This document shows, piece after piece, positions 23,646-33,000 of a stretch of 37,318 bases of DNA. The translations under genes were made by a program, and so were the position numbers. Below the pieces are notes generated by a model, which did no database searches, was not told the DNA's origin, and saw nothing but the letters and a program-made list of their open reading frames with translations. This DNA is from Thermacetogenium sp. UBA4966 (GTDB lineage: Bacteria > Bacillota > DSM-12270 > Thermacetogeniales > Thermacetogeniaceae): NCBI GenBank assembly GCA_002397275.1, contig DHAA01000081.1, positions 1 to 37,318 of the forward strand. The letters run 5' to 3'. Positions within the stretch are counted from its first letter, which is position 1; each line of letters opens with the position of its first letter.

Positions 23646-26600
23646 TTACTGCAACAGTTCTTTCAGCTCATTTTCCACAGTATTGTTTACAGCCAGGACT
23701 CCTCCGAAGATAGTAAAGCGGGAGTTGGGCGCCGCCGCGCCTGTGAGGTAGCCCTCAACATCTGAAATATTATCTTTGACGTAGATGATCGGGTTTCCGT
23801 TGACCGCCGCGCCCACGGCGTCGGCCAGTTTCAGGTAGCCGACGATAGAGAAGTCTGTCGCTGTTGCAAAGAGTTTTTTCGCCACGTCAAGGCTGGTCTC
23901 GATGCGGCTCTGTCCGGCGTAGCGCTCTTTGGCCTTTAACTCGCTGTAGACCGCCTTGCTCACCGCGTTTTCGCCGCCGATGACGATGATCTTCTCAATG
24001 CTCAGTTCGGCGACGGCCTTCTTTGTTTCGGCCGGGACGCTGTTCTTATCTACCAGCAGTATGGGATAATTTTCGCTGAAGGCCAGGGAACCGGCTACCA
24101 GAGAGTCCGCGGGCGCAAAGCCGCTGACCACGATGGCGGTGTCCGCCGGGCCTCCCTTGGCTGCGATCGCCGCTGCCGTAGCGTAGCGGTCATTGCCTGT
24201 GATGCGCTCCACTTGCAGCCCCAGGCTTTTCAGCTTGTCGGCTACCCCCTGGGAGACAGCCAGTTCGCCACCCAGGACGTAGGCTTTTTGCGCTCCCAGT
24301 TGTTTGACGGCTGCTTCTATCTCCTGCGGCAGGCTGCCGGGGCTGGTGAGCAGGATCGGCGCGTTTTTCACCCCTGCCAGGTAGCTGGCCGCCAGAGCGT
24401 CGGCGAAATTGCCCTCGTCGTCCCCGCGGGCGATGATCACTGTCTCCGCTCCGTCCGGGTAGGCGTTCAGCGCTGTTTGGGCGGAGGTGTCGTAGCGGTT
24501 GCCTCCGGCTATTCTGTTCACTTCTCCGTCAAAAATAACCAGCTGTTCTTTGGCGGCTGAAAGCGCCGCAGAGGCGTTATCCACCTCTGTCTGGGCTGCA
24601 TCCGCTTTAGCGCTGACCGCCTGGGCGGCTTGCAGTACCTCTGTGAAGCCCGCCCAGCTTTCCGCTGTGTAGTCGCCGCTCTCCAGCTGCTCGGCCTCCG
24701 CGAGCAGGGCTTTCAGCTGGGTCTTGTCCACCGCTACGAACGGTATATCGTTGTCGCTGGCGTAGGTTTCGGCATAAGAGCCCGTCACGCCGTATATGCT
24801 AAGGTTACTGCAGCCGCTAAACACCCCGCTACCAATGCTCGTCACGCTTTGGGGAATACTCACGCTCGTCAGGCTGCCGCAACCGTTAAACGCCCACTTC
24901 CCTATGCTCGTCACGCTGTCCGGGATGGTAAGCGAGGTCAGGCTGCCGCAGCCGTAAAAAGTGCGGTCCTCGATGCTCGTCACGCTGCCTGCAATGGTAA
25001 TTGAGGTCAGGCCGCTGCAGTTCCAAAACGCCCCATACCCAATGCTCGTCACGCTGCTGGGGATGGTAAGCGAGGTCAGGGTTGTGCAGCCGGAAAAGGC
25101 ACGGTCCTCGATGCTCGTCACACTGTCCGGGATGGCAAGCGAGGTCAGGGTTGTGCAAGAGAAAAACGCCTGTCCCCCGATGCTCGTCACGCTGCCGGGA
25201 ATGGTCACGCTCTCCAGGACGTCGCAATAAGCGAAAGCGCCGTCACCGATGCTCGTCACGCCGTTGCCGATAGTCGCGCTCGCCAGGCTCGCGCAATAGG
25301 AAAACGCGCTATCCCCCATGCTCGTCACGCTGTCGGGAATGGTCACGCTCGTCAGTTCGGCGCACTTGGCAAACGCTCCATTACCTATGCTTGTCACGCC
25401 GTTGCCCATGGTCACGCTCGTCAGGTTCGCGCAACCCCCAAACGCATCTTCCCCAATGCTCGTCACACTGCCGGGGATGGTCACGCTCGTTAGCCCGTCG
25501 CTATCCCGAAACGCCCCTTTCCCAACGCTCGTCACGCTGCCGGGGATGGTGTATGCTCCCGCTTTCCCGCCGGGATATTGTATGAGCTCGCTTTTGTCTT
25601 TGCTGACTAAGACGCCGTCCGCGCTGCTGTACGAAGGATTATCCGCATCCACAGCAATAGCGGTCAGGCTGTCGCAATCCCAAAACGCCCCAGCCCCGAT
25701 GCTCGTCACGCTGCGGGGGATAGTCACGCTTGTCAGGCTGTCGCCGCCGGCAAAGGCCCAATCCAGAATGCTCGCCACGCTGTTTCCGATGGTCACGCTC
25801 GTCAGGCTGTCGCAATCCCGAAAAGCGCTATCCCCAACGCTCGTCACGCCGTTCCCGATGGTTACGCTCGCCAGGGTCTCGCAACCGGTAAAAGCACGGC
25901 TGCCAATGCTCGTCACGCTGTCCGGTATAGTCACGCTCGTCAGCCCGTCGCAATCCCGAAACGCCCCTTTCCCAACGCTCGTCACGCTGCCGGGGATGGT
26001 CACGCTCGTCAGGCCGGCGCAATTGGCAAACACACTATCTCCTATACTGGTCACGCTGTCCGGTATGGTCACGCTCATCAGTCCGGCGCAATAGTTAAAC
26101 GCTCCGTTCCCAATGCTCGTCACGCTGCTGGGGATGGTAAGCGAGGTCAGGCCGCAGCCGTTAAAAGCACTATCCCCTATGCTCGTCACGCTGTCCGGTA
26201 TAGTCACGCTCGTCAGGGCATCGCAACCGGAAAACGCCCCTTTCCCGATGCTCGTCACGCTGTCCGGTATAGTCACGCTCGTCAGGCCGTCGCAATAGTT
26301 AAACACATTATCCCCTATGTTCGTCACGCCGTCGGGGATGGCAACAGTGGTCAGGCTGCCGCAGCTGTAAAACGCCCCATTCCCAATACTCGTCACGCTG
26401 TTTGGAATATTAAGCGAGGTCAGGCTGCCGCAAAAGCGAAACGCATCTTCCCCGATGCTCGTCACGCTGTCGGGAATAGTCACGCTCGTCAGGCTGTCTA
26501 GATAGTAAAACGCTCTGTATCCAATGCCGGTCACCGGGTAGCCTCCTAGGGTGGCGGGAATCTCGATTGCTCCGCCGGCGCTGGAGTCACATTTGGTAAT

Positions 26601-27752
26601 GGTCGCCTCGCCGTTTGTAACCTCGTAGGTATAAAGCCCTTCACCGGCGGTGAAGGCAATCTTGCCGCTGAGCTGTAAGCTGTCGGCAGCCGGGGTTTCG
26701 CCCTCGCCCTTGGAGAGGTTTACCGTAAAGGTGAAGCTGCCCTCTGTGCCGGGATCTGTTTCCGCAGCGGTAGCTGCAGGTGTAAAGCTGTCCATGACGA
26801 CTGTGGCGGTAACTCCGTTCAGGTTGAGTTTGGCGATCTCGGATTCAATCCATTCTTTGACGCTATCCTCAGTGTTGGCACTTCCCATAAATACTGTATA
26901 GGTTATTCCTGCGATAGCTATTCTTGCCGCTTCCACAGCCAACTTATCTTTGGCGAACAACAGCGCCGCAGAGGCGTTATCCACCTCGGTCTGGGTTGCG
27001 TCTTCTTTAGCGCTGACCGTCTGGGCAGCCTGCAGCACCTCTATGAAATCCGCCCAGCTTTCCGCGGTGTAGTCGCCGCTCTTCAGCTGTTCGGCCTCGG
27101 CAATCAAGGAGTTCAGTTCGGTCTTATCGATAACCGTAGTTACCTGGATCGCCTTTGCTTTGGTCCTCACAATATTACTGCCCTCCGCAGCTACATAGTA
27201 AGCGCCCGGCTCAGCGATGCTCAGTGCGGCTTGACCATTTGCATCTGTTTTGATACCTGTTTTGGTCGGTGTGCGATGCCCTCCATCCGGGTAGTAGATA
27301 ACCTCCGCCCCGGAAACCGCGCTCTCATCTTTTTTCGTCACGGTGACGGTGAAGTTATCCCCAGCTTTAACCTGCTCCGGCGCAGCGATTTGCGTCAGGG
27401 TATTGCTGCCGTTGCCGGCATAGACGACGCTGTCCCCTTCTTTAAAAGCCGTAATAAACGGATTAAGGCTCCAATAAAAGTCTCCATCCACCCCCTCAAT
27501 GGCGTCGATCAGGCCACCGTCCTCGGTCACCTCAAGCCCGGCTGCCTGCAAAACATCAGCGTTGCCGACCCCGGCAGGTACCTCCACCACTGTCTCGGGC
27601 AAGATAGTGTAGTCGGGACCCTCGACTCGTATGGTGACATGGATATTTCCCTCTGCATAAGAGACGGCGGGAAAACTACCTAAACCAACTAAACCAAACA
27701 GAAAAGTGAAGACAAGCAGCAACGATATCCATTTCTGCCCTTTAATCCTCAT
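23646..27752 (-). CDS. Large wall-anchored DUF4430-like / BspA-LRR protein with CWB2
   Basis: About 1368 residues from the ATG at 27752 (GGAG 9 nt upstream; ATG 27758 also possible; the longer TTG frame from 27773 would swallow the ribosome binding site). Signal peptide. Residues ~35-210 repeat the DUF4430-like and Ig-like N-terminus of the 20907 protein. A FIVAR-like unit (~210-275) and a beta domain (~280-370) follow. Next come about 24 BspA-type leucine-rich repeats (~380-1010, LTSVTIPDSVTSIG) with the YSSADGVLVSKDKSELIQYP insert, a second FIVAR unit, and three CWB2 repeats (~1080-1368). It looks like a fusion of the 20907-type head with the 7218-type LRR body. It is directly downstream of a cobalamin riboswitch and first in a unit with 21329-23506. 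Likely displayed on the wall under B12 limitation. Confidence 0.93.
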   Translation of the reverse strand: MRIKGQKWISLLLVFTFLFGLVGLGSFPAVSYAEGNIHVTIRVEGPDYTILPETVVEVPAGVGNADVLQAAGLEVTEDGGLIDAIEGVDGDFYWSLNPFITAFKEGDSVVYAGNGSNTLTQIAAPEQVKAGDNFTVTVTKKDESAVSGAEVIYYPDGGHRTPTKTGIKTDANGQAALSIAEPGAYYVAAEGSNIVRTKAKAIQVTTVIDKTELNSLIAEAEQLKSGDYTAESWADFIEVLQAAQTVSAKEDATQTEVDNASAALLFAKDKLAVEAARIAIAGITYTVFMGSANTEDSVKEWIESEIAKLNLNGVTATVVMDSFTPAATAAETDPGTEGSFTFTVNLSKGEGETPAADSLQLSGKIAFTAGEGLYTYEVTNGEATITKCDSSAGGAIEIPATLGGYPVTGIGYRAFYYLDSLTSVTIPDSVTSIGEDAFRFCGSLTSLNIPNSVTSIGNGAFYSCGSLTTVAIPDGVTNIGDNVFNYCDGLTSVTIPDSVTSIGKGAFSGCDALTSVTIPDSVTSIGDSAFNGCGLTSLTIPSSVTSIGNGAFNYCAGLMSVTIPDSVTSIGDSVFANCAGLTSVTIPGSVTSVGKGAFRDCDGLTSVTIPDSVTSIGSRAFTGCETLASVTIGNGVTSVGDSAFRDCDSLTSVTIGNSVASILDWAFAGGDSLTSVTIPRSVTSIGAGAFWDCDSLTAIAVDADNPSYSSADGVLVSKDKSELIQYPGGKAGAYTIPGSVTSVGKGAFRDSDGLTSVTIPGSVTSIGEDAFGGCANLTSVTMGNGVTSIGNGAFAKCAELTSVTIPDSVTSMGDSAFSYCASLASATIGNGVTSIGDGAFAYCDVLESVTIPGSVTSIGGQAFFSCTTLTSLAIPDSVTSIEDRAFSGCTTLTSLTIPSSVTSIGYGAFWNCSGLTSITIAGSVTSIEDRTFYGCGSLTSLTIPDSVTSIGKWAFNGCGSLTSVSIPQSVTSIGSGVFSGCSNLSIYGVTGSYAETYASDNDIPFVAVDKTQLKALLAEAEQLESGDYTAESWAGFTEVLQAAQAVSAKADAAQTEVDNASAALSAAKEQLVIFDGEVNRIAGGNRYDTSAQTALNAYPDGAETVIIARGDDEGNFADALAASYLAGVKNAPILLTSPGSLPQEIEAAVKQLGAQKAYVLGGELAVSQGVADKLKSLGLQVERITGNDRYATAAAIAAKGGPADTAIVVSGFAPADSLVAGSLAFSENYPILLVDKNSVPAETKKAVAELSIEKIIVIGGENAVSKAVYSELKAKERYAGQSRIETSLDVAKKLFATATDFSIVGYLKLADAVGAAVNGNPIIYVKDNISDVEGYLTGAAAPNSRFTIFGGVLAVNNTVENELKELLQ
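24790..26560 (-). repeat. Coding tandem repeat, ~69-bp LRR units
   Basis: About 24 units of 66-69 bp encode the leucine-rich repeats; the array is longer than the related one at 5740-7020 and many units are near-identical. Copy number is likely unstable, and assembly of this stretch from short reads would be error-prone. Confidence 0.85.
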
Positions 27753-27904
27753 AATCATCCTCTCCTTTTTCAAATTCCGTTATTGCCAATCGTTTGTTCG
27801 ATCCTTGCTTTAAATTCTATGACATTGCTCTTTTTGATATAGGTCTCCCCAGCCGAATCCCCACTGCATGGAACCGCCTCACCTCTTTTTTCCAGGAATA
27901 ATAA

Positions 27905-27950
27905 AATACGGCTGTGACAATCAAAATGTGATTGTCACAGCCGTTTTCCT
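27905..27950 (-). terminator. Intrinsic terminator of riboswitch 28001-28192
   Basis: Perfect 15-bp stem, ACGGCTGTGACAATC / GATTGTCACAGCCGT (27908-27944), 7-nt loop, followed on the minus strand by ATTTTATT. The strongest of the four riboswitch terminators. Confidence 0.9.
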
Positions 27951-28000
27951 GCTCATCAGCGCTTGTCCCCTTTCCCGCGGGGCGGCAAGCAAATTCTTTT

Positions 28001-28192
28001 TGTAGGTCTTCTGACTTGCGCTTGGACAGATGTTGCTTCTGCCAATCAGGCTCAGCCTTCCCGGTTTCCCAGTGACCGACTTTCGTCGACGAGCCTTGAT
28101 TATCGGCGCTCACAGCGGCGGTTCCGTCCGGGATTCGCACCCGGTTCCCTTGTTCACTCCTGCGGACCTGTCAGGCGCCGCAGGGTCACAAA
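28001..28192 (-). ncRNA. Cobalamin riboswitch (copy 4)
   Basis: The minus strand carries ACCGGGTGCGAATCCCGGAC, CCGCCGCTGTGAGCGCCG, GTCACTGGGAAACCGGGAAG and AAGTCAGAAGACCTAC, followed by the terminator at 27908-27944. It is predicted to repress the 27752 and 23506 genes when cobalamin is bound. Confidence 0.93.
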
Positions 28193-28223
28193 AAGATGTA
28201 TTCAGTTTTTGTCGGCAGATTAT

Positions 28224-28339
28224 AAAAGGCGCCACCCAATTAAGGGAAGCGCCTCCGTCCTTCGGTCAGCCCTATCCTGTCTCATATCTGGTAATGTTTG
28301 CTTTAGCTACACTTTAGCACATTATTATCTCAATTTCAA
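28224..28339 (-). promoter_or_regulatory. Promoter plus conserved terminated leader (D element, copy 5)
   Basis: -35 TTGAAA (28334-28339), 17-nt spacer, -10 TAAAGT (28311-28316). The leader has GGGCTGACCGAAGGACGGAG. The terminator has arms GGCGCTTCCC and GGGTGGCGCC (28228-28253), where both outer arms have changed together relative to copies 1-3. It precedes cobalamin riboswitch copy 4 by 35 nt. From 28340 to 28445 I see nothing further. Confidence 0.6.
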
Positions 28340-28445
28340 TAATTAATCTGCAAAAATAATATTTATTCGATACAATTTGACATATTTCGACTGACTCCTG
28401 CCAAACCCACCGCCAACAGCCTAAGCCGGACATACTACATGAGAC

Positions 28446-29966
28446 TTAAGACACTCTTTCTATAAGATCCTGCAACACTTGTATGGCCAGCGGTTCCAGT
28501 TCTTTCAGCTCGTTTTCCACCGTATCGCTTACAGCCAGGGTTCCGCCGAAGATAGTAAAGTTTGTATCGGCAGTTGCCGCGCCTGTGAGGTAGCCCTCAA
28601 CATCTGAAATATTATCCTTGACGTAGATGATCGGGTTTCCGCTGACCGCCGCGCCCACGGCGTCGGCCAGTTTCAGGTAGCCGACAATAGAGAAGTCTTT
28701 CGCTTCGGCAAAGGCTTGTTCCGCCACATCAAGGCTGGTCTCGATGCGGCTCTGTCCGGCGTAGCGCTCTTCGGCCTTTAACTCGCTGTAGACCGCATTG
28801 CTTACCGCGTTTTCACCGCCGATGACGATGATCTTCTCGATGCCCAGGTCCGCAATGGCTTTCTTTGTTTCCACTGGGACGCTGTTCTTATCCACCAGCA
28901 GTATGGGATATTCTCTGCTGAAGGCCAGGGAACCGGCTACCAGGGAGTCCGCGGGCGCAAAGCCGCTGACCACAATGGCGGTGTCCGCCGGGCCTCCCTT
29001 AGCTGCGATCGCCGCTGCCGTAGCGTAGCGGTTATTGCCTGTGATGCGCTCCACTTCCAGCTCCAGGCTTGTCAGCTTGTTGGCTACCCCCTGGGAGACA
29101 GCCAGTTCACCACCCAGGACGTAGGCTTTTTTGGCGCCCAGTTGTTCGATAGCTTCTTCTATCTCCTGCGGCAGGCTGCCAGGGTTGGTGAGCAGGATCG
29201 GCGCCTTCTCCACCCCTGCCAGGTAGCTGGCCGCCAGGGCGTCGGCGAAATTGCCCTCGTCGTCCCCGCGGGCGATGATCACTGTCTCCGCTCCCTCCGG
29301 GTAGGCGTTGAGCGCTGTTTTGGCGGAGGTGTCGTAGCGGTTGCCTCCGGCTATTCTGTTCACCTGTCCGCCTTCGGGAGGAGTGAATCCCGGATCCGTG
29401 TCCGGCACATCCAGCCAGGCTTCGTCATCAAGCTCGATGTAGAAATTGTCCATGTAATGCCATATGACCTGATCGCCGTCCTCAAGCCCCTTGGCCGCCA
29501 AACCGATATTAGGATGCTCGCCGTTTACCGTATACATCCAGCCGCTCCAGCTGCCGTTGTCAAATTCCGAGAGCATTTCTTCGGTGATCGGGCTTTGAAT
29601 CCCCGCGATGTAATTATTGGCATAACCGAAGCCATCCCTGGCAACGAAGTCCAATCCGGCTTCGTCCAAGGCCATGGCGAACAAATCGTATACCACAGAG
29701 CCTTGGGGTAAGGTATAATATTTTGTCTTGATCCAGTTTTCATATGCCACATGGTATTCCAGTGACTCGGAATCATCATCGGGAACGCCGTGCTTGGAGT
29801 CCCCGATCAGACGGAACGACACCCTGATCGTTTCATCGCCGGGAGACAACGTTCCGTCCTCTTTCTCTGCGACTCCGGCGCCCTCGGCCCATGCGGCGCC
29901 TGGCAGCAGGCTAAACATAAGAACAAGTACCATCAGAAGCGCGCAATGACGTTTTGTTTTATTCAT
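28446..29966 (-). CDS. Wall-anchored DUF4430 (transcobalamin C-terminal-like) protein with CWB2, compact form
   Basis: 506 residues from the ATG at 29966 (GGGAGG 6-7 nt upstream; a frame starting at 29993 would include that site). Signal peptide 1-28 (CALLMVLVLMFSLLPGAAWA). Residues ~42-185 are the clearest DUF4430 domain in the window: TLPQGSVVYDLFAMALDEAG, then GSWSGWMYTVNGEHPNIG, then LEDGDQVIWHYMDNF. A short linker leads to three CWB2 repeats (~200-490). The last residues, EPLAIQVLQDLIERVS, replace the LLQ/LLK end of the paralogues. It is the minimal head-plus-anchor architecture. It lies 113 nt downstream of the split giant gene with a hairpin between, so it may be co-transcribed or have its own unseen promoter. 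Confidence 0.93.
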   Translation of the reverse strand: MNKTKRHCALLMVLVLMFSLLPGAAWAEGAGVAEKEDGTLSPGDETIRVSFRLIGDSKHGVPDDDSESLEYHVAYENWIKTKYYTLPQGSVVYDLFAMALDEAGLDFVARDGFGYANNYIAGIQSPITEEMLSEFDNGSWSGWMYTVNGEHPNIGLAAKGLEDGDQVIWHYMDNFYIELDDEAWLDVPDTDPGFTPPEGGQVNRIAGGNRYDTSAKTALNAYPEGAETVIIARGDDEGNFADALAASYLAGVEKAPILLTNPGSLPQEIEEAIEQLGAKKAYVLGGELAVSQGVANKLTSLELEVERITGNNRYATAAAIAAKGGPADTAIVVSGFAPADSLVAGSLAFSREYPILLVDKNSVPVETKKAIADLGIEKIIVIGGENAVSNAVYSELKAEERYAGQSRIETSLDVAEQAFAEAKDFSIVGYLKLADAVGAAVSGNPIIYVKDNISDVEGYLTGAATADTNFTIFGGTLAVSDTVENELKELEPLAIQVLQDLIERVS

Positions 29967-30029
29967 AAGCCCCTCCCTATAGTCCCTCCTCACTTTCTGT
30001 TACGGCGCAGCTGGCCGACAGCCTGAATA

Positions 30030-30060
30030 GCATACCAGGCCCTTATCGGGCCCGGTATGC
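30030..30060 (-). terminator. Conserved hairpin after the 30080-35101 gene
   Basis: Inverted repeat GCATACCGGGCCC / GGGCCTGGTATGC with a 5-nt loop beginning 20 nt past the stop codon; same family as at 10562. Lacks a clear T run. Confidence 0.55.
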
Positions 30061-30079
30061 TTTAATGAGAGGGTCGATG

Positions 30080-33000
30080 TTACTGCAGCAGTTTTTTCAG
30101 CTCATTTTCTACCGTATTGCTGACAGCCAGAGCGCCGCCGAAGATGGTAAAGTTGGTATCCGCGGCTGCCGCGCCCTTCAGGTAGTCCTTCACATCTGAA
30201 ATATCATTCTTGACGTAGATGATCGGATTGCCGCTGACTGCGGCTCCCACCGCGTCGGCCAGTTTCAGATAACCGACGATGGAGAAGTCTTCTGATGTTT
30301 TAAAGCATTTTTCCGCTACGTCAAGGCTGGTCTCAATACGGCTCTGTCCGCAATAGCGCTCTTTGGCCTTTAACTCGCTGTAGACTGCCTTGCTGACCGC
30401 GCTTTCGCCGCCGATGACGATGATGTTTTTGATGCCGAGGTCCGCGATGGCTTGCTTCGTTTCGGCCGGAACGCTGTTCTTATCCGCCAGCAGGATGGGA
30501 AATTCTCTGCTGAAGGCCAGGGGACCGGCTACCAGTGAATCCGCGGGTGCAAAGCCGCTGACCACGATGGCGGTCTCCGTCTGGCCTCCCCTGGCCGCGA
30601 TCGCCGCTGCCGTGGCGTAGCGGTTTTGGCCTTGGATGCGCTCCACTTCCAGCCCGAGGCTTTTCAGCTTACTTGCTACCGCCTGGGATACGGCCAACTC
30701 GCCCCCTAAGACATAGGCTTTTTTGGCGCCCAGTTTTTTGATGGCTGCTTCTATTTCCTGCGGCAGGCTGCCGGGGCTGGTCAGCAGGATCGGCGCCTTT
30801 TCCACCCCTGCCAGGTAACTGGCCGCCAGGGCGTCGGCAAAATTGCCCTGATCGTCGCCGCGGGCGATGATCACTGTCTCCGCTCCACTCGGATAGGCTT
30901 CCAGCGCTGTTTTGGTGGAGGTGTCGTAGCGGTTGCCGCCGGCTGTTCTGTTCACTTGACCGCCTGCGGATGGATCATTCGCTTCTGCCGCAGTCAATTT
31001 GGCATAATTCGTTACCAGCTTCTTCTGGGCCTCCGATAATAAATCATAAGCGGCTCTGGCCGCCGTAACCGCAGCATCGCCTTTCTTTGCTCCGTCGGGT
31101 ATCTGATTGATCAAGGCGATAACCTTATCCGCCTCCACCTGATTGTCCTCCTCTTCCGAACCGTTCTGCTCCGCTGCCAGTAATTTGTTGTAATTGGTCA
31201 CATACAGTTTTTCATCGTCGTTCAGTTTGTTGTATGCTTCGCGCGCAGACTTCACGGCCGGATCATTGTAGCGTGCTCCGTCTGGGATGTTGTTGATTAG
31301 CTCTATGACATTCTGGATTTTCTCAGTATCGATATCGCCGCCGGGTACTATTTCCGCCAGGGCAAGCTCCGCGTCAGCCAGCTTCTGGAGCACGGACTGC
31401 TCCATTGCCTCCTTTTGATCTTGGGTCAGAGCGTCGCAGGCAGCTCTTGCCGCGCGCACCAGATCAGAGTTTGCCAGTTCCACAGGCGTTTCAATGGCGT
31501 TTATTCTGTCCGTCGCATTTTTGATCATGGCCTGGTCGTTGTATAAACCGTCAAGGCTCTGCCGGGCAGCCTGCAGTTTGGCATAATTCGTTACTCGGTC
31601 CCGCTGGGATTGGGTCAAATCCCTGTAATCTGCTTCCGCCGACTCAATGAGTTCCTTATCTTCCAGGGTGATCAGCTCCGGCAGGGAAGCGATCTTGCTG
31701 ATTAAACTGTTTATTGTCTGCTCATCAGCCGCTTGCGCCGTTGCCAGATCGGCTTCCGCCTGGGTCAGTTTACTTAAATTGTCTACCAGTTCCTTCAGTT
31801 CCTGGGGCAATGCCTCGTAATCTTTGCGCAGCTGCTCTATGTCCTCCTTATCCCCCGCCGCGATCACAGCCGGCAACCAGTCTATGCCACTTTTGACATG
31901 ATCCGGCTTATACCAGTAGGCTTCCATGGCCGCCTGAACCGACTGCACAACGGCATATTGTTCAGGATAGGTCGTCTGGAAAACTTGTTGTGTATAGCTG
32001 TCCAGATAATTGAAGGCAGCCAGCAATGCTTCAGCCGCAGCTTTATGCTCAGAATTCTTCACATCAAGAACGCCGAGCCGGGTTACCGCATCGACATAGG
32101 GCCTGATGCTCTCCATCTTGGCCGCGTTGTCCTGGAAGGCGTTGTAGCATGCCGCGACGACATTGTTATATTTATCCTTATAACTCTGCTCCAATTCATC
32201 GCTGTTAAACCAATCTTTGAGCACATTGTCCAAGCCTATCCAATCGTTGCTGTTCACCAATGATTGCAGGCCGTAGGCATTTGTGTAGTCACGATAGGTA
32301 TAGTCAACCGGGAAAGCGTAGATCCGGGTCTTGAAACTCTCTTTGATCGCCTCCAGGTCGGCGCCGGCGGCGGTATTCTTCAGCGTCGCCTTTATTCTAT
32401 TGAATTCTTCCCACTCCTCTTGCAGGTAAGCGTCTTTATCCGCAGCCGAGATTTGGTCAAATAACTGCTCCAGAACACTCACGCTAGACCGGTCACCGAA
32501 AAACCTGCCATAGGTCAATGGTTCGGGCAGCATTTCCAAAGCCTCTCTGATCTGGTCCATATAACTGTAGACCGACTCAGCCCGTCCGGTTGCGGGAGCA
32601 AGTCCCAGGTATATTTCGGCAGTAGTGAGTTGGCGCAGGGTGTCTTCATCAGCGAGAGCCTGCTTTTCCGCGGGCAGCTCATCGTAGAGCCTGCGGGCCT
32701 CCAGCACCCGTGCTTTTTCGCTGATGGATACGGGCGTTTCCAGGGCGTTGATAGCATTTTGCACCCGCTCCACATCATGATTGTAGCCGGTGATAAACGC
32801 CGTGTAGCGTTCCTCTGCCAATACCAGGGCCGGGTAATTCGACACATAAGTCTTCTGGGTATCCGTTAACAGATCGTAGGCCTCCCGGGCATCCCTGATT
32901 TTTATCCCGTCATCCAAAGAGAAGAGAGAAACGGATAGCGGAATCAAGCCGATCTTTTCGATGACGCGTGCGACCCGGTCATCGCTCAATTTAAGCTCCT

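Noticed and set aside
25318..26094. 258-codon plus-strand frame with regular MLVTLSGMVTLV repeats
   Set aside because: It is the antisense of the LRR array in the 23646-27752 gene; the repeat unit comes from the true coding frame.
1041..28192. The four ~300-bp near-identical segments as a mobile element or MITE
   Set aside because: Their conserved core is a complete cobalamin riboswitch with terminator in the correct orientation before genes; no terminal inverted repeats or target duplications seen.
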